Part shown: positions 44,379 to 53,169 of the stretch, piece by piece
How positions within the stretch are numbered: the stretch's first letter is position 1
Layout: each line of letters begins with the position of its first letter
Made by a program: the position numbers and the translations under genes
The notes under the pieces: generated by a model
The model's database searches: none
The model's input: the letters and a program-made list of their open reading frames with translations, nothing else
Told to the model about the DNA's origin: nothing
Source of the DNA: an uncultured Caulobacterales bacterium
GTDB taxonomy: Bacteria; Pseudomonadota; Alphaproteobacteria; Caulobacterales; Caulobacteraceae
NCBI GenBank assembly: GCA_903862425.1
Contig: CAIOYC010000037.1
Span: 1-64,000 of the forward strand
DNA length: 64,000 nucleotides
Reading direction: 5' to 3'

Positions 44379-47300
44379 ATGCCCGCAAATTGTATAGGAG
44401 AGCCGAGATTGGTTGAGGCTGGAACTCTGTCGCGTCAAACCGTGGGTCCGGGCCTCAGCGGCTCCGAATTTGTAAGGGTTCGCGCTCTGTTGGCCGGGCA
44501 GGAGCCCCGCGCGGCCCTGGCCGCCCTGGCGGAAACGGCCAGCGTGGGCCATGAGCTGGAGGTTAACACGTTGCGGGGCATGGCCATGGTCATGCTTGGA
44601 CAGGTCGGCGAAGCAGAATCCATCTTCGCGGGCGAACGCCAAAAAGGGGGCGTGACCCTGGAGCTGGAAATGGCCCATGCCGACGTCCTGAACCAGTTGG
44701 GGCGCGGGTCGGAGGCCATCGGCAATCTCGAATTGGCGATACTGGATCACGTCGGAAGCGGTGCGATCACCGATCCTTCGCTTATCCAGATCGCCAGTCG
44801 TCAGGCGGATCTCTGTGTCGCCCTGGGCGACGCCAACAGGGCGCTTCAGACCCTTGCCCGCATCGACCTCTCCGGCGGCGCCTCGATCGAGTTCCGCCGT
44901 GTACATCTCAAGGCCGCCATGAGCATGGGCGAGACCAACCTGATCCTTCAGTCGGCGTTGGCCCTCAGTGAACATCCTATGGCCACCCGCGACGATCGCT
45001 TGATGATCTGTACGCGACTGTTTGAGAGCAGTCGGTTCGAAATGATCCTGAATCTCGCCGCCAATCTAAAGGCGCAGAACAAGCCGTTGATGGAGGTCAA
45101 GGGTTTCGAAGCCGCGGCGCAACTCTTCGGAGCGCTGGCTCAGCATGCCGAACTCGACGATACGGCGGCGGCGAGATTCCTCGCGGCCATCGACACCTGG
45201 GCCGCCTATCCGCGCCTGCGCGCCGCCTCTCTCTTTCGTCTGGCCTGGCTCCGTCGCCGATCGGAGCGTGCGGAGGTCATCGCCGATCTGGTGATGCGCG
45301 CTGTGAAAAGCGGCATAAATCCAAACGCGGATTTCACCTACGTTCTGGGCAAGCTTCAGGGCGAGGTCGAGGAGCGACTCGGCCTGGCGCGTGGCGGCGG
45401 CCTTGAATATCTATGGGGGACCGACAGGCCCGCGGCGATCGAGAAGCTGACCTTGTGGGCGCGCCTTTCGGCGCAAGCCGGCGAATCCGTCCAAGCCTTG
45501 TTCGCCCTCGCGATCGCTTTGGCCGAGGCTCCCAGTCATGCCGGCCTGACCTTTGCCTTTGCGCAGGTCCTGGCGAGTCTGGGGCAGCTGCAGGGCGCGC
45601 GCGAACTCTTCCGACAAACCGGCTGCATCGCCGGTAATGACACACCGGCCCTGATCTGGCCTTCTGCATGGCCTGAAAAGCCGTTCGACGTTTCGCCCTA
45701 CAGCGCCCTGCTGGCCGATGGCGACGCCTGGCCAAAAATATCCGTCGTTATACCAACCTATAATCAGGGAAAATATATAGAAGAAACCCTCCTGTCGATT
45801 TTAAATCAGCAGTATCCATCCGTCGAGATAATTGTTATAGATGCCAAATCGACTGATGAAACCTCGTCGGTCCTTGAACGCCACAAAAACAAAATTGCAT
45901 ACATGGTTTCTGAGCCCGACAACGGCCAGTCGGATGCGATCAACAAGGGCTTCGCACGCGCGACGGGCGATCTCGTCACCTGGTTAAACTCCGACGATAT
46001 GCTGGGCCCAGGCGCCCTGCACATGTGGGCGCACGAGTGGCTGGAGTCAAAGGCAGATCTTTTGTTTGGAATCTGCATGGCCCATCGCCATCGAGTTCCT
46101 GTCCTCGTCAACAATCCCCGCGTGAAGCAGGAAGATTTCACACCCGACATACTAGCAAATATCGGCGACTACTGGCTTAAGGGGCATTTTTTCTATCAAC
46201 CCGAATTGATATTCACGCGCTCCTTGCTGGACAGGGCAGGCGGTGGGGTCAATGCGGAAAACTACTTCTGCATGGATTATGAGCTATTCATCAATTTCGC
46301 TCGTGTGGGCTTGAAAATTCAAGCCGTTCCCTGGCCGACGGCTCTGTTCCGGCACCACGACCAACAGAAGACGGCGCGGCTGGATCAGTGTGTGCGAGAG
46401 CAGGGAAACATCAGAGATCTGTACGTCCCCGACATTCTGGCGCCCGAACGACGGGGTGAAATTCGGGACCGGCTGATCGGTTTCTCGCGGATCGGAGCGC
46501 CGCGCATCCTCGCTGTAACGACTCGCCTCAACAAGATTTTCTCGCCGAAAATTGCCGGCGAGGTGAAGTCCATGTTCAACGCGCAGGGCGCAAGCGTAGA
46601 GGTCACCGATGTCGCCGATGCAACGCTCTGGGCGGACTATGATCTTGTAATCCTGTTGGTGCACCTTTGGCCGACCGAGCGAGTGGCGCTCGAGAATTTG
46701 AAGACGCTTAAGAAAAGGCCGCTATTGGTAGGGTGGTACTGGGATAACCACCATATCTATATGGACAATTTGCAGACGAGCGCCCTTCTGGACGTCTCTA
46801 TCCCAGGCCATGCTTTTGCTGCATCCTATCTTCGGACGCGATCTTCGGTGTTGTGGCCGAGCGTGCCTCTCTGCGTAACTCAATGGAGCATCGGCGAAGC
46901 GGAAGAGTTTTTCCCCTCGCTCACCGAGCCCAGCCGCAGAGGGAAATCACTCTATGGTGGATTCGTAAAATATCCTGACGCCATAGACAGAAACCGTCGA
47001 CTTCAAAAGCTTATGTCATCGGGAATGCTTCCGGGCATATTCACCATTGACCCCCATAGGCTCGATAAATATTTCAGCTTACCCTCGGCCGAGCGGTTTA
47101 GAGAGTGGGGAAAGCACGCGGCATCGCTGTCGTTACCTTTCGATCAGGATCTGTCGCAACGGTTCTTTGATGCTTGGCTGACCGGACAGGTGCCGGTCGT
47201 CACGCCTGATATGCTCGATATTCAAACGACGCCCGCTCTCAAACGACGCATTGATGAGGACTTGGTCATTTCCGCCGACCCTAGTCCGGACGGGGTTTTC

Positions 47301-47483
47301 GCCGCCGGGGCCAAGGCGGTTGCGCTATTCGAGGCGGGCGGTGAGACGGGCGTACTGCACCGTCACGAACTCGCCAAAACAGAGCATATGTTTGTGCACA
47401 GACTGCAGACCATCCTGGACTGGATTCGCTCCGCGGGGAAACTCCAGTCCATCCAGCCGATTAAAGATCTAACCTCTAAATGA
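44379..47483 (+). CDS. Giant glycosyltransferase: TPR-like region plus GT2 plus C-terminal domain
   Basis: A 1034-residue protein (GTG 44346 is an alternative start). Residues about 1-440 are helical repeats of TPR style (VRALLAGQEPRAALAALAE, QTLARIDLSGG). Residues about 450-660 are a GT2 domain: ISVVIPTYNQGKYIEETLLS, then EIIVIDAKSTDET, DNGQSDAINKGFARATGD and LNSDDML, which carries the metal-binding DxD equivalent. The C-terminal about 340 residues resemble a second glycosyltransferase-like fold with no named family. Its stop overlaps the next gene's start (ATGA), so the two giants are co-translated. Confidence 0.85.
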   Translation: MPANCIGEPRLVEAGTLSRQTVGPGLSGSEFVRVRALLAGQEPRAALAALAETASVGHELEVNTLRGMAMVMLGQVGEAESIFAGERQKGGVTLELEMAHADVLNQLGRGSEAIGNLELAILDHVGSGAITDPSLIQIASRQADLCVALGDANRALQTLARIDLSGGASIEFRRVHLKAAMSMGETNLILQSALALSEHPMATRDDRLMICTRLFESSRFEMILNLAANLKAQNKPLMEVKGFEAAAQLFGALAQHAELDDTAAARFLAAIDTWAAYPRLRAASLFRLAWLRRRSERAEVIADLVMRAVKSGINPNADFTYVLGKLQGEVEERLGLARGGGLEYLWGTDRPAAIEKLTLWARLSAQAGESVQALFALAIALAEAPSHAGLTFAFAQVLASLGQLQGARELFRQTGCIAGNDTPALIWPSAWPEKPFDVSPYSALLADGDAWPKISVVIPTYNQGKYIEETLLSILNQQYPSVEIIVIDAKSTDETSSVLERHKNKIAYMVSEPDNGQSDAINKGFARATGDLVTWLNSDDMLGPGALHMWAHEWLESKADLLFGICMAHRHRVPVLVNNPRVKQEDFTPDILANIGDYWLKGHFFYQPELIFTRSLLDRAGGGVNAENYFCMDYELFINFARVGLKIQAVPWPTALFRHHDQQKTARLDQCVREQGNIRDLYVPDILAPERRGEIRDRLIGFSRIGAPRILAVTTRLNKIFSPKIAGEVKSMFNAQGASVEVTDVADATLWADYDLVILLVHLWPTERVALENLKTLKKRPLLVGWYWDNHHIYMDNLQTSALLDVSIPGHAFAASYLRTRSSVLWPSVPLCVTQWSIGEAEEFFPSLTEPSRRGKSLYGGFVKYPDAIDRNRRLQKLMSSGMLPGIFTIDPHRLDKYFSLPSAERFREWGKHAASLSLPFDQDLSQRFFDAWLTGQVPVVTPDMLDIQTTPALKRRIDEDLVISADPSPDGVFAAGAKAVALFEAGGETGVLHRHELAKTEHMFVHRLQTILDWIRSAGKLQSIQPIKDLTSK

Positions 47484-50400
47484 CTATACTGGAAACGACA
47501 CAGGCTATTCGCAGCCTTGATGAATCGCTCCAAGGCGCGGGCGCCGATGCTACATGGCAGGCCAGGCTGGCCTTGGCGAGGTCGCTCGAACATACCAATC
47601 AGGACGGGCTGGGCGAGTTAGCGGATTACGACTTCGGCGACGCGTTCTCATGGTGGTGTGCAAGACTTCCCTGGGACGCCGCCGTCAGATCGAAAATCTA
47701 CAGCCAGGCGCCCAAAAGCGCCCTGAGCGCCATGGCGGAATGGCGGTCTCGGCCGCCCGAAAAGGATGATACGGGACGGTGGCTGTCGCTGACCTGCATG
47801 GTTGCGCCAGAGGCCCTGGTTTCGGTTATCGAAGACCTTCTGCGACCCGGGGCGTCGCAGCGGTCTCTGCTGTTGTCCCAACTCGAACTCGGCTGCGCCC
47901 TGCTTGATCTGGGCGGGGGGGCAGTCGCGGTAGCGGATGTCTATACCTGTCGGACCAACATTCTGGAAGCGACCTTCGCAGCGGTCGCGAAAGTAGCCGA
48001 TAGTCGGACCGCCGGCGTACAGCTGCCCGTTCTGAAGGCCCTGAGTGAAAATCCGAATTTTGTCGATTTCCTGCGTAATTGGAGCCCTGCGGAGGCAAAG
48101 GCGGCCCTAGCCAGCGTGAAATCGCTCATGGACCAGGAGCCCAGCCCCGCTCGGGAGCGCGCGATCCTGACCGCCATGGTCCTGATCGGACCCACCTTTC
48201 TTTCCAAACAAGCCATTGCATGGATGATCGCACGTCCGCTCTGGCGAGCGCGGCTGCTGGATAGCCTCAAAACGCAGACGAAGGTGTTCTGGCGTGAGGA
48301 TCAGGCAAAGGCGGCCGAAGCGTTTATCAAGGCGCTCTTCGAGACCGTAAGCGAGGCGCGCGCGCAGATGCAGGACGCCGAATGGCTGTCCTTGGCCGAT
48401 ACCGTGCTGCGCACCGTGACGATCGCTTCGCTGTACGGCCAGTTCACCAACATGAAGGCCCTGCAGGTGGCGCGTGGACGACTTCTGCGCGGCCTGTCCG
48501 AGCGCAAATACAAAGTGCCTCGCCTGTTCCGCCCAAGCGAACCCAACAAGCGACGGGTGGCCGTCGTCCTAGCGCACACGGACGACAGCACCGAGAACCT
48601 CACCGGGCTCGCCTATGTGCGCGCGTTCAAGGCGCAGGGCTGTGCGATCGAGGTTTTCATCTGCCCCCACAATGCCGGCCAGCACAGCGACGGCGCCCTG
48701 CATGGCGACTACGTCAAGCTCGCAGATAACTTCGAGGTAATCGAGGGCGGGACGGAGCGCGCCGTAACCCAGATTTGCCAGCGATCCCCCGCGATCGCCC
48801 TGTTCCTCAACAGCGTCACGTGGGGCGTATCCGACTACATTTCCCTCGCTTCCTTGCGCATCGCCAACGTGCAGGCGACCACCTATGTCGCGGCTACCAC
48901 GACCGGATTTCCCAACATGGATGTCTGGATATCGGGGGTTGCGAGCGAGCGATCGTCAGACCCGGCGGCCAACTACTCGGAACGCCTGCTTATGAAGCCT
49001 GGGAGCGCTGTCTGCTTTCCCGCCGCCTCCCTGGATCAGAATGTGCCGGAGAGCCGCAAGGCACGCGAAGCCAAGCCAATCTTTATTTCCGGGGCGAACT
49101 TCTACAAGCTCAACCGTCAGGTGCTCTCAACCTGGGTGAAGATTCTGGCCGCCCAGCCCGACAGCGTGCTACGGCTCTATCCCTTCAATCCCAACTGGGA
49201 CCAATCCTATCCGCGAATGGCGTTCAAGGCCTGGATCGATGAGTTGTGCGTGGAGCAAAACGTTGATCCCGCACGCATGGAATTGGTCGGCCCTTGGCCC
49301 AGCCGCAACGACATGTTGGCGAATGTGTCTGAAGCCAGCGTCTATCTGGATAGCTTTCCCCACTCGGGAGGCCTCTCGACAATCGATCCGCTGCTCGTGC
49401 GCCTGCCTGTCGTGTCGATGCGAGGAACATTCCAGCGCGGCACTCAAGGCGCCGACGTCCTTGATGGCCTTCAACATCCGGACTGGATCGCCGACAGCGA
49501 AGATCGCTACATCGAGATCGCACTGGAGCTGATGTCAACCAAGGCGACGGTGACAAAGCCCAAGCTTGCGGCTCTGACAAGCTCTCCGATTCTCAATGAG
49601 CGCGCTTTCGAAGCGGAGCTGGAGGACGTCGTAAAACGCCTTCTTCGAATGGCGGAAAATGCCGACTCCGCCGGCTCCAGCGTGCTGGAAGATCGCAAAG
49701 CGGTCGGAGAGCGTCGCCCATCGGAACCCATTGACACCGCGGCGGATGCCCACGACGGCCTCTGGAGGTTCGGCGACGGGTTCAGCTTCGAAGAGGCGCC
49801 CGACGCGGCGTCAAATATCAGTCGACGCTTTCGCTGGACGGACGGACACTCGGCATCCCTAACGGTTCAGTCTTCCGTCGCAGGGCCTCGCGTGCTGCGT
49901 TTAAGGCTACGGACCTTTGTCGTGGGCCAATCCGTCGGCATTTCCTTCAATGGCGAACGCCTGGGCTGGAGCCAGCCCCTGTTCGGCGATATCGCGCGGA
50001 TTCAGACCGTTTCGTTCAATGTCGATGCGCACTACGGGGCCAACCGGTTGGAAATCAATCCAGCCGAGACGGTCATTGATGAAAGCGGCCGCGCCATCGG
50101 CGTCATTTTCGAGAGCTTGCAGTTCGATGACAAGGAGGGCAGCCCGCCGCTGCCGGCGCAGGCTCGCTGGACCGCGCTTGAGGGCTTCCATGGCTGGGAA
50201 ATGCCTCCGGAGGATGGTCCCTTCGCCCATCCGTTCAGATGGAGTGCGCCGCCCTTCAGTCGCCTGACCTTGTTCAATGAGAAGCCGGGCGCAAAACGCC
50301 TGATCGTCAAATATCGAACCGCGATTCCCCGCCAGGTCGTGACCGCCAAACTGGGGGACCTGGCGACCGTCGAGAGCGTGCCCCAGCAAGGCAATCTGGC

Positions 50401-50530
50401 CCAGGAAGCGCAGATCGTCATCGAGGACGACTTTGCCGTGGACAAGTATACGCTGCAGTTATCGGCATCCGATTTTGGCGATCTCAGCCGACCGATCGGT
50501 TTCATCCTCGAAAGCTTTGTTTTCGACTAG
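47480..50530 (+). CDS. Giant OGT/GT41-like glycosyltransferase
   Basis: A 1016-residue protein. The first about 340 residues are helical with no clear TPR motifs. Residues about 355-720 follow the SPINDLY/O-GlcNAc transferase C-terminal fold: LTGLAYVRAFKAQGC, then PIFISGANFYKLN, RMELVGPWPS and VYLDSFPHSGGLSTIDPLL with VRLPVVSMRG, the UDP-sugar-binding end. Residues about 770-1016 contain two beta-sandwich-like repeats (e.g. RVLRLRLRTF and KRLIVKYRTA). GT41 enzymes often modify Ser/Thr of proteins, so a cargo or surface protein is a possible acceptor. Its stop TAG lies in the CTAG target of the downstream IS. Confidence 0.78.
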   Translation: MTILETTQAIRSLDESLQGAGADATWQARLALARSLEHTNQDGLGELADYDFGDAFSWWCARLPWDAAVRSKIYSQAPKSALSAMAEWRSRPPEKDDTGRWLSLTCMVAPEALVSVIEDLLRPGASQRSLLLSQLELGCALLDLGGGAVAVADVYTCRTNILEATFAAVAKVADSRTAGVQLPVLKALSENPNFVDFLRNWSPAEAKAALASVKSLMDQEPSPARERAILTAMVLIGPTFLSKQAIAWMIARPLWRARLLDSLKTQTKVFWREDQAKAAEAFIKALFETVSEARAQMQDAEWLSLADTVLRTVTIASLYGQFTNMKALQVARGRLLRGLSERKYKVPRLFRPSEPNKRRVAVVLAHTDDSTENLTGLAYVRAFKAQGCAIEVFICPHNAGQHSDGALHGDYVKLADNFEVIEGGTERAVTQICQRSPAIALFLNSVTWGVSDYISLASLRIANVQATTYVAATTTGFPNMDVWISGVASERSSDPAANYSERLLMKPGSAVCFPAASLDQNVPESRKAREAKPIFISGANFYKLNRQVLSTWVKILAAQPDSVLRLYPFNPNWDQSYPRMAFKAWIDELCVEQNVDPARMELVGPWPSRNDMLANVSEASVYLDSFPHSGGLSTIDPLLVRLPVVSMRGTFQRGTQGADVLDGLQHPDWIADSEDRYIEIALELMSTKATVTKPKLAALTSSPILNERAFEAELEDVVKRLLRMAENADSAGSSVLEDRKAVGERRPSEPIDTAADAHDGLWRFGDGFSFEEAPDAASNISRRFRWTDGHSASLTVQSSVAGPRVLRLRLRTFVVGQSVGISFNGERLGWSQPLFGDIARIQTVSFNVDAHYGANRLEINPAETVIDESGRAIGVIFESLQFDDKEGSPPLPAQARWTALEGFHGWEMPPEDGPFAHPFRWSAPPFSRLTLFNEKPGAKRLIVKYRTAIPRQVVTAKLGDLATVESVPQQGNLAQEAQIVIEDDFAVDKYTLQLSASDFGDLSRPIGFILESFVFD

Positions 50531-51365
50531 GGTCTGTACCCATAAAGCTTGCGGCTGAGGCTTGTGCTTGATTCAAGGCCTTCCAAAGGGAGCCTTAAGA
50601 TGGCGCGGTATGATCTTACGGAAACCGAGTGGCGGCTGATCGAGCCGCTCTTGCCGAATAATTCTCGTGGAGTGGCGCGCGTTGATGATGGTCGCATCAC
50701 CAACGGCATTTTCTACGTGCTGCGAACCGGCTCGCCCTGGCGCGATCTGCCCGACCGCTATGGGCCGTACACAACGGTGTATAGCCGCTACAATCGATGG
50801 GGAAGGCGGGCGTCTGGCTAAGGATATTCGAGACCCTGGCGTCGCAGTCGCCTCAGTCGATGCAGATGATCGACAGCTCCATCGTCCGAGCCCACCAGCA
50901 CGCCGCCGGCGGAAAAAAGGGGGTCTGGATAACGCCATTGGCCGTTCTCGTGGAGGACTGAGCACCAAAATCCATGCCGTCGTGGATCAGGATGGACTGC
51001 CCGTGCGCATTATCCTCAGCGCCGGGCAATCTTCCGATATGACTGCCGTCCCTGAACTCCTGGCTGGGGTGCCGAACCCCGCCACCGTGATCGCCGACAA
51101 GGGCTACGACAGCAACGCTGTCCTCGATCTGATCCGCGCTTCAGGCGCTGTTCCCAGCATCCCAAGCACCTCCCAGCGCAAGGTCAGGCGCAGCGTCGAT
51201 ACGGCCATCTACCGGCAGCGAAATCAGGCCGAACGCTTCTTCTGCCGCATCAAGCAGTTCCGACGCGTGGCGACCCGCTTCGACAAGCTCGCTCGCAACT
51301 TTCTCGCCGCCGTCATGCTCGCATCAACACGACTCTGGCTCAGAAATTATGAGTCCGCGCTCTAG
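50527..51365 (+). mobile_element. IS5-family insertion sequence (IS427-like) in a CTAG target
   Basis: The element spans about 50531-51361 and is flanked by CTAG at 50527-50530 and 51362-51365, as expected of IS427-group insertion into CTAG. The ends GGTCTGTACCCATAA and, inverted, AGCGCGGACTCATAA match at 9 of 15 positions. It holds a two-frame transposase. The left CTAG contains the stop codon of the upstream glycosyltransferase gene, so the insertion left that gene whole. Confidence 0.85.
50600..51365 (+). pseudogene. IS5-family transposase (orfA/orfB), orfA with a 1-base deletion
   Basis: ATG 50600 opens MARYDLTETEWRLIEPLLP and GSPWRDLPDRYGPYTTVYSR, the DUF4096-type N-terminus. It slips after RYNRWG near 50802, where one base is missing. 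The next frame reads KAGVWLRIFETLASQ and MIDSSIVRAHQHAAGGKKG up to AAAAAAGGGGG at 50911-50921. A -1 slip there enters the DDE part: GLSTKIHAVVD, VIADKGYDSNAV and RNQAERFFCRIKQFR. The A6G slip is the normal programmed event of this group; the earlier deletion is a lesion. The final TAG is supplied by the right CTAG target copy. Confidence 0.8.
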
Positions 51366-51541
51366 ATGGCTCGCGCCGGAAAGGGGACGTGCGCCCCCCC
51401 AGCGGGTACGCCGTTCGTCGAACGGGCAGCTCCAGGCGCCCCATGGTTGGCGGAAACGGCGGAACGCCTGCAGGCCTCCAGTGGCCAGAGGACTTTCAGA
51501 GGGGCGGCCCATCTTGGGAGCATTGAGAGGGTCTGAAGCGC

Positions 51542-52066
51542 CTAGCGCGGCGATTTGGCCTTCGGACCGCCTTGCGGCGCCGCCCCGGCTTTTGGATCAT
51601 CGCCTGCGCCGACCACCGCCGGGGACGGCGGGCTCGCTTTGCGCAGTGCATCCAGCTCATTCTCCAGACGGCTGATGGCGCGCTGCTGTTTCTCCAGAAG
51701 GCTGAACAGATTGCTCGCGGACTGCAACCGATCCACATCTTCCAGGCGCTGTTGTATGAACGTCGCTACCCTTGCCGCATCGTCGGCTGAGCGACTGACC
51801 CTGGACTCAAGCCGCGCCAGGGCCATCTCCGCATCGATCTGGACCGCAGCGGCGGGCGTACCCGCCTGCTCGGCCATGGCTCCCACCGCTGTGCTGAGGC
51901 TGCGGATTCGAATCGCGATCAGGAGCGTCGTCAGCAAAAGGGCGAAAGCGCTCAAAATCAGCGCCTGCTTCGCCGTGAGATCGGCGACGCAACCCGCGCC
52001 CAGAAGGATAAGAGGTATGACGATCAGGCCTGCGAGCCTCCAGCTCCGCGCCAGTCTTGGATACAT
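51542..52066 (-). CDS. Small membrane protein with a coiled-coil tail, unknown function
   Basis: A 174-residue protein starting at ATG 52066 (MYPRLARSWRLAGL), just before the first of two adjacent membrane helices (LAGLIVIPLILLGAG and ALILSAFALLLTTLLIAI). A helical coiled-coil stretch follows (about residues 75-145, LEKQQRAISRLENELDALR) and a Pro/Ala/Gly-rich end. I recognise no family. It could act as a spacer or scaffold at the membrane for glycan assembly, but nothing in the sequence proves this. It lies downstream of the SGNH gene on the same strand, 67 bases away. Confidence 0.6.
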   Translation of the reverse strand: MYPRLARSWRLAGLIVIPLILLGAGCVADLTAKQALILSAFALLLTTLLIAIRIRSLSTAVGAMAEQAGTPAAAVQIDAEMALARLESRVSRSADDAARVATFIQQRLEDVDRLQSASNLFSLLEKQQRAISRLENELDALRKASPPSPAVVGAGDDPKAGAAPQGGPKAKSPR

Positions 52067-52133
52067 CGAACAGCCTCTTGTCGGATAGCTATGAAGGCCG
52101 CGCTGCAGCGCGGCGTGCTCCACCTTCTATCGA

Positions 52134-53123
52134 CTAAACCGGCTCTGTATAGAGATGGATCAAACCTATCGAACGCTCCCCAAGGTCCGGCTCTCCCTTC
52201 AACAAGGGGATCGTCGGCAGATCTTCGGAGAGTTCGATCTTGACCCAACCGGAAACACCCATGTCCTCGTTGATAGTCATCATGCGCTCGTAATAGCAAT
52301 ATTCGTCGTACAAATTAAATGAATTATAATTCTCGGTGTATACATTTATGATGCCACTCTTTGGGCCAACGATGGCCGAAAGACCTTTTATAAGCATTGG
52401 CTCCGGCAGATTTACTTCAATATTGCCCCCCCCCTTTATCTCTATGTAAGGCGCAGAGAAACCTCGGCGCTCGAAGCGTTTATTTTCCGCTTGTGAGAGG
52501 TCAGCGAAGGATAGGTAGCCAAGCCCGGACGCCGATTGACCGGGCAGTGCGGGCGGCCGCGACTGATTGGCAATTTGCTCAAGTAAATAATAGACCTTTT
52601 CCGCATAAAACTCGGCTCCGAGCGGCGTTGGGTGCACAGAGTCAAGTAGAAAATCCTCGGGCGGAATAGACAATTCAAATAATTCACGGCTAAGCTCTAA
52701 GGCAGGTAAATGATGAATTATGCAAACCTCGCGTATTATTCGCTCCAGAAAGTCGTCCGAATACAGAACATCCTGCCTCGGAAAATTTATAAAACTCACA
52801 CTTGCGTTACGCCGCTTAGCTTTCAACACCAAAGCTTCGATCATAGACCATAAGGCCTGCTCAAAATCCGAACTTTTATTCAACTTGCCTTGATATATAT
52901 ACCGGCCGTTGCCGCTCGCCACCTCGTAACAGATGTGATCGCATTCAGCATATTCGTCGAGAATCTGGTCGACAAAGTATGAGAGCGCTTCGATGGTTAC
53001 GCCACCCAGGCCGCAAAACGTAAGCGACCAGCTCGGAGCGCGTTGATCCAGGAGTCGCTGCAGCCGCGGCACATAACTGCCGGGCATCTCCGTGACGCTG
53101 AATCCGATAATTAGTACTCGCAC
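52134..53123 (-). CDS. SGNH/GDSL-type hydrolase with an extra C-terminal domain
   Basis: A 329-residue protein with no signal peptide. The N-terminal SGNH fold begins RVLIIGFSVTEMPGSYVPRL, with the likely nucleophile Ser in block I; the catalytic Asp/His pair is in DSVHPTPLGAEFYAE near residue 175. The block III Asn may be in VASGNGRY. Such enzymes remove or transfer acetyl groups on glycans. The C-terminal about 130 residues are beta-rich and unrecognised. The gene is AT-richer than its neighbours and lies in a minus-strand run with the two-domain glycosyltransferase. Confidence 0.7.
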   Translation of the reverse strand: MRVLIIGFSVTEMPGSYVPRLQRLLDQRAPSWSLTFCGLGGVTIEALSYFVDQILDEYAECDHICYEVASGNGRYIYQGKLNKSSDFEQALWSMIEALVLKAKRRNASVSFINFPRQDVLYSDDFLERIIREVCIIHHLPALELSRELFELSIPPEDFLLDSVHPTPLGAEFYAEKVYYLLEQIANQSRPPALPGQSASGLGYLSFADLSQAENKRFERRGFSAPYIEIKGGGNIEVNLPEPMLIKGLSAIVGPKSGIINVYTENYNSFNLYDEYCYYERMMTINEDMGVSGWVKIELSEDLPTIPLLKGEPDLGERSIGLIHLYTEPV

Positions 53124-53169
53124 GAATCGAACTCCTGGGAGCCAAGCTGACGCGGTTTTGAACCCGGTT

